11,475 bases of DNA from an uncultured Eggerthellaceae bacterium (GTDB lineage Bacteria > Actinomycetota > Coriobacteriia > Coriobacteriales > Eggerthellaceae): the NCBI GenBank assembly GCA_934645125.1, contig CAKUDT010000025.1, positions 1 to 11,475 on the forward strand. The letters run 5' to 3'. A model generated the notes under the pieces. That model was not told the DNA's origin and did not search any database. It saw nothing but the letters and a program-made list of their open reading frames with translations. Shown one piece after another: positions 6,496-11,475 of the stretch. The translations under genes and the position numbers were made by a program. Positions within the stretch are counted from its first letter, which is position 1; every line of letters starts with the position of its first letter.

Positions 6496-7869
6496 ATGAC
6501 GGCGCGCAAGTTCGGCATGCATAGTTTGCATGTGAAAAACAATACAGTGGGTACGTCGAACGAGATTTCGTTCAGCGTTTTGGATGCGAAAAAACAGCGC
6601 CAAGATGCAGCGAATCAGCCTAAACACGGAAACCCGCTGGGAAAAGTTGCGCTTTTCTCTCTTCCGGGAAAGAAAAAGATAAAGGGCGCTCCCAAACGCG
6701 AAAAAGGTTTGCCCTTGTCATCGGGTGAATTTGCATCTGCTGCCGTTGAGCACGATCCCACGGGCACGGTTTCGTTGGGCAGCAACGCCATTTCTGGCGG
6801 AACTGTTACGAGCGGCTTTACGGAAGATTTCACGGGATCTGCTGTTGGTGCGGCAAAGTCAGGGCGCCGCAGCAAGGCACGTGTCACCGATATCCCCGCA
6901 GCTCATGCGGCTTCTCCCGAAAAGAAGCAGCAGCGCGCCCGCACCGCGCGCCGTGTGGGTGTGGTAGGTCTTGCGTGCTTGATTATAGCGGCAGCGGCCG
7001 TGGGCGTATATTCTTTGGCGCGTGGCTATTACGAGGGCTATCTGCTCAACCAGTCCTATCAGCAGGTTTTGACGTCTTCTCTTTCGGAAGTTGTCGAAGC
7101 CGATGAGATTCTTTCGGAAATGGACGCTTCGTTCTCGGACATGTTGAGTGACGAATCGCTTGCTGCAATGAAAACCGTGCAGGAAAAACTTCCCACGGCG
7201 CGTCAGCATTTGAGCAATGCAGAAACGCTGGTGAAGCGCGTGCAATCTTCGCTTACCGATGAAAAAGACGTTCAAGCAGCTCAGAATACATTGGCGGCCA
7301 TTGAGGCGCGCCGCTCTATGCTCACGTTGGGTTCTTCGATGATTGAGCAGGCACTTACCGTTGACCAACAATGCAATGAATTAAACGATGCCTGGGATAA
7401 CTTACTTGCAGCCGATGCCAGCGTGCGCCAGCTTGTTTCCGCATTCTCAGCGCTTGATTCCGATTCCGTTGTGCAAACGAAGATGGGCGCCGAAACAGCA
7501 CGTTCGGATTTCAAGCAAGCTAAAACCGAGCTGGCAGGTTTGAAGAAACAGTACCCTGAGCTGGCATTATCTGATTATACCGCGTATATTGAGATACGTA
7601 TCGAAGCGCTTGATCACTTGATTGCAGCTTGCGAAGCAATCGAAGCGGAAGATGTTGATTTGGCTACCACGGAAAGCGATGAATACAATAGCTGCGATAG
7701 CAGGGCTGTTTCGCAAGCGAATTCGTTTACCTCTGATATAACAACGCTTGCGACCGACCCCTTCTTCAAGAAGGTGGATGAATTTAAGAGCCAATACAGC
7801 GAGTTATTGACCGAAGCGGCCTCTCTTGATACCGAGCTTCGTGAATATCTTCGTTCGACTTCCTCTTAA
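6496..7869 (+). CDS. Hypothetical single-pass membrane protein with extracytoplasmic helical domain
   Basis: No family is recognised for these 457 residues. Residues 1-150 are basic, rich in Ala, Gly, Lys and Ser, and look disordered, with KKK and RR clusters. A membrane segment follows a basic ARTARR stop at about 154-174 (GVVGLACLIIAAAAVGVYSL). By the positive-inside rule the long N-terminal part is cytoplasmic and the C-terminal ~280 residues are outside. That outer part is almost entirely helix-forming, rich in Ala, Glu, Ser and Leu with heptad-like spacing (for example 195-270 and 300-350), suggesting a coiled-coil or helical bundle. It has no Cys pair expected to matter except C292 and C399, and ends in a helix and SerThr tail. 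The start has AGGAA about 9 nt upstream, inside the end of dinG, and the 5-bp gap suggests co-transcription with dinG. Composition resembles sensors or septal/envelope organisers, but no function can be assigned. Confidence 0.85.
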   Translation: MTARKFGMHSLHVKNNTVGTSNEISFSVLDAKKQRQDAANQPKHGNPLGKVALFSLPGKKKIKGAPKREKGLPLSSGEFASAAVEHDPTGTVSLGSNAISGGTVTSGFTEDFTGSAVGAAKSGRRSKARVTDIPAAHAASPEKKQQRARTARRVGVVGLACLIIAAAAVGVYSLARGYYEGYLLNQSYQQVLTSSLSEVVEADEILSEMDASFSDMLSDESLAAMKTVQEKLPTARQHLSNAETLVKRVQSSLTDEKDVQAAQNTLAAIEARRSMLTLGSSMIEQALTVDQQCNELNDAWDNLLAADASVRQLVSAFSALDSDSVVQTKMGAETARSDFKQAKTELAGLKKQYPELALSDYTAYIEIRIEALDHLIAACEAIEAEDVDLATTESDEYNSCDSRAVSQANSFTSDITTLATDPFFKKVDEFKSQYSELLTEAASLDTELREYLRSTSS

Positions 7870-7894
7870 CCATGCCTCGCTGGAATTATCAGTG

Positions 7895-7900
7895 TATAAT
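7895..7900 (+). promoter_or_regulatory. Candidate -10 box (TATAAT) of the M28-like gene, in an AT-rich palindrome
   Basis: The 83-bp gap 7870-7952 contains an exact TATAAT 52 nt before the next start codon, partly overlapping a perfect 10-bp palindrome TAATTAATTA at 7897-7906. No good -35 stands 16-18 nt upstream. A second -10-like TAGAAT lies at 7905-7910. The AT-rich patch contrasts with the surrounding coding DNA, so an independent promoter is likely, though read-through from dinG remains possible since no good terminator is present. Confidence 0.5.
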
Positions 7901-7952
7901 TAATTAGAATATACCCAAATAACTGGGCTTTTACGCATGCGAAAGGTCACTT

Positions 7953-10900
7953 ATGGCTGAAATGATAAAAACCGTCGAGCATTTGGCTTCCGAAATTGGG
8001 CCGCGTCCTGTTGCCACCGAGGAAGAGCAGCAAGCCGCCCTGTACATTGCGCGTGAGTTCGAAGAGCTGGGACTTCCTGCGGAAATCGAAGAATTCCAGG
8101 GGTCGGTGTCGCATAAGAAAACGCGTCTGCTCTGTTCTGTGTTGGCGGTGGTTCTTGCGCTGGTTTCGCTGTTTGTGCCGGTCATCGCGCTGCCTGCCGT
8201 GATTGTTTCCTTTATTTGCGCCGTGCTCTTCATGTCGGAAGAGCTGGGCAAGCCGATTCTTTCGAAATTTCTTGATAAGGGCATCAGCCAAAATGTTGTG
8301 GCCCGTTATGTGCCCCCTTCGGCTCAAGAAGGGAAGGGCCGCCGCCGCAAAGTTGTTCTGGTGGCGCGCACCGATAGCGGTTCCGTTCGCCCCGAGCTCA
8401 ATCCTCCGTTTTTGGCCGCCATGCCCGTGCTTGCAAAAGCTGCGCGCATCGGCATGGTTGTTCTGCCCGTATTCTTGCTGATCAGGTCGATCTTTTTCTT
8501 GCATTCCACAGGCGTTGCGTTTGTCATCACCACTATTTTGCTGGTGGTTATTTGCCTGGCTGCCGCCCTGCCTGCGATTTCTTTCGCTATGGAGAAGGCA
8601 TCGGGTTTGAACGACGGTGCGAACAGCAGTGCGTCGGGTATTGCCGTTATGCTGGAAGTGGCGCGCCGCATTACGCAGGCCGCCGCCGATGAGCAGCCGG
8701 TGATTCATGGTGCGCAAGAAGCGTATGAACAGGGCGTTGTTCCCGAAGGTGCGCAGCTCATCTACGAGGAAGGCACGCCGGTTGATGCTTTTGGCGCGCC
8801 TCTTGCTGTTCCTGCAGCTGCTGCCGCCGACAACGCCGCCGCGGCCTCTGATGCCGCGTGGGAGCCGCAGCCTGCTGTGGCGCCGGATGCTTCGCAAGGC
8901 TTCGATGCATCTCAGGCGCCGATGGGTGCGCAGCTGCAGCCGCAAGGCGCTTCTGCCGCAGGCGTTGCTGCTGGAGTTGGCGTTGTAGGTACCGCGGGTG
9001 CCGCCGCCATGGCTGTTCCCGCTGCGGTTGCCGCTGGTGCGGCTGCCGGGTTTGCCGTTGATGCCGTGCGTGGCGAGATTGTAGACGCCGCCGCTGCCGG
9101 TATGGGTGCGATGGACGATGTTTTCGAGCAGGAAGCCGCAGCGCCGGTTGCTGCAGCGCCCGAACCTGCCCCTGCCAACGAAGTTCCCAGCTGGTTTTCC
9201 GCAGGTCTTGCCGCTGCTCGTCGCAAAGAGCCGGCAAATGTTGCTCCTACCGAGATCAAGCGCTCCACGTTCGCAATGGCGCTTGAAGCCGCTGAGCAGC
9301 GCTTGGATGATGTTTCACGGGAAACATCTTTCCTGGATATGGATGAAATGCCGTCGCTTGATCAGCAGTTCAAGCAGAATTTTGCCGCCGCCCGCGCAGG
9401 TCAGAAGCCTGTTTCCGCACCCACTACGACTGCTGCTGTTGCCGAGCCTGCGCCCGCTGCTGCGCCTACCGCAAACGCAGAAACCGCTCATCCCGCACAG
9501 TCGGAAGCATATTCCGCTCCTCAGGGAGTAGCCGCACCTGCAACGTCGGCGGCCGACTCTGCCGCGGTACCGCCTGCCGCGCCCGCTGCGGCCGCTCAGG
9601 CTCCTGCGGAGCACGTGGAGTTTGTGGATGCCACCATTGGCGCGCCGACTTCAACGGCGCTTCCCGAAATAGTTGAAACCGTGCAGCCTGCTTCAGCAGC
9701 CGGTGCAAATTCCGTTCCCGTTGCGGAACCGCTTACGCCGCTCATGGACGTTTCTTCGGCGGAAGCGTCAGCCGCGCCCGCTGCAGAGCAACAGCCGGCC
9801 GAGCCTGCTCCCATTTCCATGGATTACTTCATGGCTGCTGCCGTGGGTGCCCGCACGGGCGATACCGTAGTGGCTCAGCCCATTGCGTCCGAGCAGCCGC
9901 GTCAGCCGTTGACGTTGCCTGACTTGAGTGTGACGGGGTCCCTTCCCGTGGTGGATATTCAAAAGCAGCGCGCACCGCTGGCAGAAGCGGAAGAGTCGGG
10001 CGAGACCGCCGCAAAGAGCCTGCTTACCATGATCCCTTCAATCGATGCTGCAACTCCGTCTCAGGCGGATTTGCGGACAAGCTTACCTTCGCTTTCTGGC
10101 ATGTTCGAGCGTGTTCCCGAAACGCAAACCTTTGAACCGGTTGCGGGCGCTACGGGCTCCTTCGCTCCGGTGACCGAGGCATTGACCTTGGATGTTGCCG
10201 ATGAGGAAGAACTCTTTGTTGACGACGTTGATGATTCGGCGTTCGAAGAAAACTACACGGAGACCGGCGCGTATGCGGGTCCCGAATATGTTGACATGCC
10301 GAAAAAGCGCGGCTTTGGCATTTTCGACAAGCTCTTTGGCCACAAGAAGAAAGAAGAGCAAGCGCTGGCCCACAGCTGGGGAGATGACGACGATTCAAGT
10401 TATGGCGCCCATGATGCTGTCTCCCATGGTACCTGGGATAGCTACAGCGAAGAAGATAGCTACGACGACGATGCCGATGACTATCGTTCGGATGATGATT
10501 ACGAATACGATGACGACTACGATGTATACGACGATTCGTATTCGACAAAAGCATTCGACAACGTTGCCGCGTACGATGATGCTGACTATGACGACGATGA
10601 TTTCGATTACGACGACAACGACTTCTCGTCGTTCTTCAACGGCGATGATGACGATGACCGCACGTGGAGGGGCGGCGCGTTCTCAAGCAAGTTGTCCGAC
10701 TTGGCGGGCAACGCTGCCGACGCTGCTTCGCGCGTGCGTGGTTCGCTGCCGGGTGGTAAAGACGAGAAGGGCGCTTCGAAATCGGGTCGTGGAGCTGCGG
10801 GCAATCGCAGCAGCCACTCTGCGCGCACGCGAGATGACGAGCGCTACGATGCGCGCGATCAGTACGGGTACGAGGATGATTACCGTGAGAACGACGAATT

Positions 10901-11475
10901 CGCGGACGATCACGGCGATTATGCGCCGCATCAGGATTCTCGTGCCGCCGAAAACGAAGAGTACGCACGCGTGTGTCAGCTGATTGCCGATCGCTACGGT
11001 TCGGAAGAAGACAGCGGCGCAACGGGTTCCGTTGCTGCTGTTTCCGAAGGCGAGCTGGATGCAGTTCAGCAGCGAATCGAAGACTTCCGCGCGGGCGGCA
11101 TTGATACTGAGGTGTGGTTTGTGGCGCTGGGTGCCGAAACTGATTGCCACGCCGGCATGGAAGAGTTTATCGAAGCGCACCGCCCCGACTTGCGCGGCGC
11201 CATTGTGATTGAGCTTGACTCCTTGGGCGCGGGCTCGCTGTGCACCGTGGCACGGGAAGGCATTTTGAAGCCCGCTGTAGCATCTTCGCGCATGAAGCGC
11301 TACGCAAAGCACGCTTCGCAGGTGTCGGGTGTGCCGGTGGACACCACGTCTATCCTTTGGCAGGAAAGTGCTGCTTCCACGGCACTTCGCAATGGCCTGC
11401 AGGCAATGCATCTGGTATGTATGGACGGCGCAAAACCATCGCTCTACGCGCAAGCAAACGACGTTGCTGACAACA
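7953..11475 (+). CDS. Large M28-peptidase-like membrane protein, probably inactive, with ~760-residue low-complexity insertion (3' end outside window)
   Basis: The frame is open for 1174 codons from the ATG at 7953 (AAAGG 6 nt upstream) to the window edge. Residues 1-50 (HLASEIGPRPVATEEEQQAA and on) match the start of M28 aminopeptidases. Two hydrophobic hairpins follow at about 58-95 and 165-209, between and after which come KVVLVARTDS (133-142) and GANSSASGIAVMLEVARR (222-239). The fold resumes only near 1035, with WFVALGAETDCHAG (1055 on), IVIELDSLG (D1089) and a final YAQANDVAD (1165-1173). Compared with the family's AHYDS, GANDNASG, GAEE and YHTxxD motifs, ligands His, bridging Asp, Glu and last His are replaced by R139, S225, T1063 and A1166, while D141, E1062 and D1089 remain. 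It therefore probably does not bind two zincs. The insertion (about 244-1000) is Ala/Pro-rich and then Asp/Tyr-rich. Charges around the helices predict cytoplasmic ends. Confidence 0.85.
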   Translation, partial: MAEMIKTVEHLASEIGPRPVATEEEQQAALYIAREFEELGLPAEIEEFQGSVSHKKTRLLCSVLAVVLALVSLFVPVIALPAVIVSFICAVLFMSEELGKPILSKFLDKGISQNVVARYVPPSAQEGKGRRRKVVLVARTDSGSVRPELNPPFLAAMPVLAKAARIGMVVLPVFLLIRSIFFLHSTGVAFVITTILLVVICLAAALPAISFAMEKASGLNDGANSSASGIAVMLEVARRITQAAADEQPVIHGAQEAYEQGVVPEGAQLIYEEGTPVDAFGAPLAVPAAAAADNAAAASDAAWEPQPAVAPDASQGFDASQAPMGAQLQPQGASAAGVAAGVGVVGTAGAAAMAVPAAVAAGAAAGFAVDAVRGEIVDAAAAGMGAMDDVFEQEAAAPVAAAPEPAPANEVPSWFSAGLAAARRKEPANVAPTEIKRSTFAMALEAAEQRLDDVSRETSFLDMDEMPSLDQQFKQNFAAARAGQKPVSAPTTTAAVAEPAPAAAPTANAETAHPAQSEAYSAPQGVAAPATSAADSAAVPPAAPAAAAQAPAEHVEFVDATIGAPTSTALPEIVETVQPASAAGANSVPVAEPLTPLMDVSSAEASAAPAAEQQPAEPAPISMDYFMAAAVGARTGDTVVAQPIASEQPRQPLTLPDLSVTGSLPVVDIQKQRAPLAEAEESGETAAKSLLTMIPSIDAATPSQADLRTSLPSLSGMFERVPETQTFEPVAGATGSFAPVTEALTLDVADEEELFVDDVDDSAFEENYTETGAYAGPEYVDMPKKRGFGIFDKLFGHKKKEEQALAHSWGDDDDSSYGAHDAVSHGTWDSYSEEDSYDDDADDYRSDDDYEYDDDYDVYDDSYSTKAFDNVAAYDDADYDDDDFDYDDNDFSSFFNGDDDDDRTWRGGAFSSKLSDLAGNAADAASRVRGSLPGGKDEKGASKSGRGAAGNRSSHSARTRDDERYDARDQYGYEDDYRENDEFADDHGDYAPHQDSRAAENEEYARVCQLIADRYGSEEDSGATGSVAAVSEGELDAVQQRIEDFRAGGIDTEVWFVALGAETDCHAGMEEFIEAHRPDLRGAIVIELDSLGAGSLCTVAREGILKPAVASSRMKRYAKHASQVSGVPVDTTSILWQESAASTALRNGLQAMHLVCMDGAKPSLYAQANDVADN
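8760..10190 (+). other. Ala/Pro-rich low-complexity part of the insertion
   Basis: Residues about 270-745 of the M28-like protein consist mostly of Ala, Pro, Val, Glu, Gln and Ser with few aromatics, like a disordered linker, and the DNA is correspondingly GC-rich with many GCN and CCN codons. No exact tandem repeat unit was seen. Residues about 334-372 are an unusually pure Ala/Gly/Val run that could form a fifth membrane helix, which would change the predicted topology. Short less repetitive islands occur, for example VPSWFSAGLAAARRKE near 9184-9231 and SMDYFMAAAVGARTG near 9819-9863, and may be binding motifs. Confidence 0.7.
9311..9326. promoter_or_regulatory. parS-like site inside the M28-like gene (15 of 16 matches)
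   Basis: TGTTTCACGGGAAACA differs from the perfect site at 514-529 only at position 10 (G for T). The inverted symmetry extends to 20 bp (9309-9328) with that single mismatched pair. Read in frame it encodes part of DVSRETS. Single-mismatch parS sites bound by ParB are known in other bacteria, but many mutations in the CACGTG core weaken binding, so this may be a weak or former site. Confidence 0.55.
10383..10658 (+). other. Asp/Tyr-rich acidic tract of the M28-like protein
   Basis: Residues about 811-902 are dominated by Asp with regularly interspersed Tyr, Ser and Glu (runs such as DDYEYDDDYDVYDDSY). The codons are a mix of GAT and GAC, so this is selection on the protein and not a simple DNA microsatellite. 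It is followed by a mixed-charge Arg/Asp/Gly stretch to about residue 1000. Such tracts can bind Ca2+ or basic proteins or drive condensation. None of this is shown here. Confidence 0.7.

Noticed and set aside
7911..7932. Possible terminator hairpin CCCA-loop-TGGG followed by CTTTT upstream of the M28-like gene
   Set aside because: The stem is only 4 bp and would interrupt the leader of the downstream gene, so it is too weak to call.
7947..8945. Minus-strand 332-codon frame opposite the M28-like gene
   Set aside because: It opposes recognisable M28 motifs and membrane helices and is Arg/His/Asn-rich; GC-biased third positions explain its openness.
10192..10983. Plus-strand 263-codon frame rich in Thr, Met and Arg
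   Set aside because: It is the +1 shadow of the Asp codon tract (GAT/GAC read as ATG/ACG), with no ribosome-binding site and implausible composition.
8640..11090. The low-complexity stretch as a sign of a frameshift or of two fused or broken genes
   Set aside because: A codon-by-codon reading shows one continuous frame with protein-level composition bias and no stop from 7953 to the edge.
10683..11453. Minus-strand 256-codon frame near the right edge
   Set aside because: It is antisense to the C-terminal M28 blocks, with no start signal and no recognisable domain.

Overview
The window holds seven protein-coding genes of a bacterial chromosome of middling G+C. They appear, in order, as parB (5' end missing), rlmN (minus strand), ddl, a small tail-anchored hypothetical (minus strand), an exonuclease-helicase of the DinG family, a single-pass membrane protein, and a very large membrane protein with an M28-peptidase-like fold that runs off the right edge. 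No tRNA, rRNA, insertion sequence, phage gene or CRISPR array was seen. The mix of strong Shine-Dalgarno starts with two apparently leaderless starts, the Ala/Asp-rich proteins and the gene set suggest an actinobacterium, perhaps class Coriobacteriia (Eggerthellaceae-like). That placement is an impression, not a demonstrated assignment.

Left part (1-1794): the C-terminal part of ParB is followed by a perfect consensus parS site (514-529). This site sits exactly at the centre of a 36-bp perfect palindrome with A and T tracts on its ends, so the same DNA looks like a bidirectional terminator for parB and the converging rlmN. rlmN and ddl are divergent, with candidate promoters for both in the 115-bp gap.

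Middle (1795-3517): ddl makes D-Ala-D-Ala for peptidoglycan. Its stop codon interlocks with that of a converging 214-residue hypothetical protein in a shared CTAG. A short divergent gap follows, with a -10-like element 7 nt before the start codon of the DinG gene.

Right part (3518-11475): the DinG protein carries an intact DEDDh exonuclease, Walker A, four candidate iron-sulfur cysteines and a DEAH box. Five nucleotides downstream starts a bitopic membrane protein of unknown function. After an 83-bp AT-rich gap with a perfect TATAAT comes the most unusual gene of the window. It encodes at least 1174 residues that begin and end with the two halves of an M28 metallopeptidase fold. Four predicted membrane helices are inserted in the first half, and about 760 residues of Ala/Pro-rich and then Asp/Tyr-rich low-complexity sequence lie between the halves. 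Most metal ligands expected of M28 enzymes appear replaced, so it looks like a catalytically dead, membrane-anchored scaffold. Its coding sequence also contains a 15-of-16 match to parS, 8.8 kb from the perfect one. Chromosome segregation (parB, parS), DNA repair (DinG) and envelope synthesis (ddl) meet here, but a functional link between the unknown membrane proteins and segregation is only a hypothesis.
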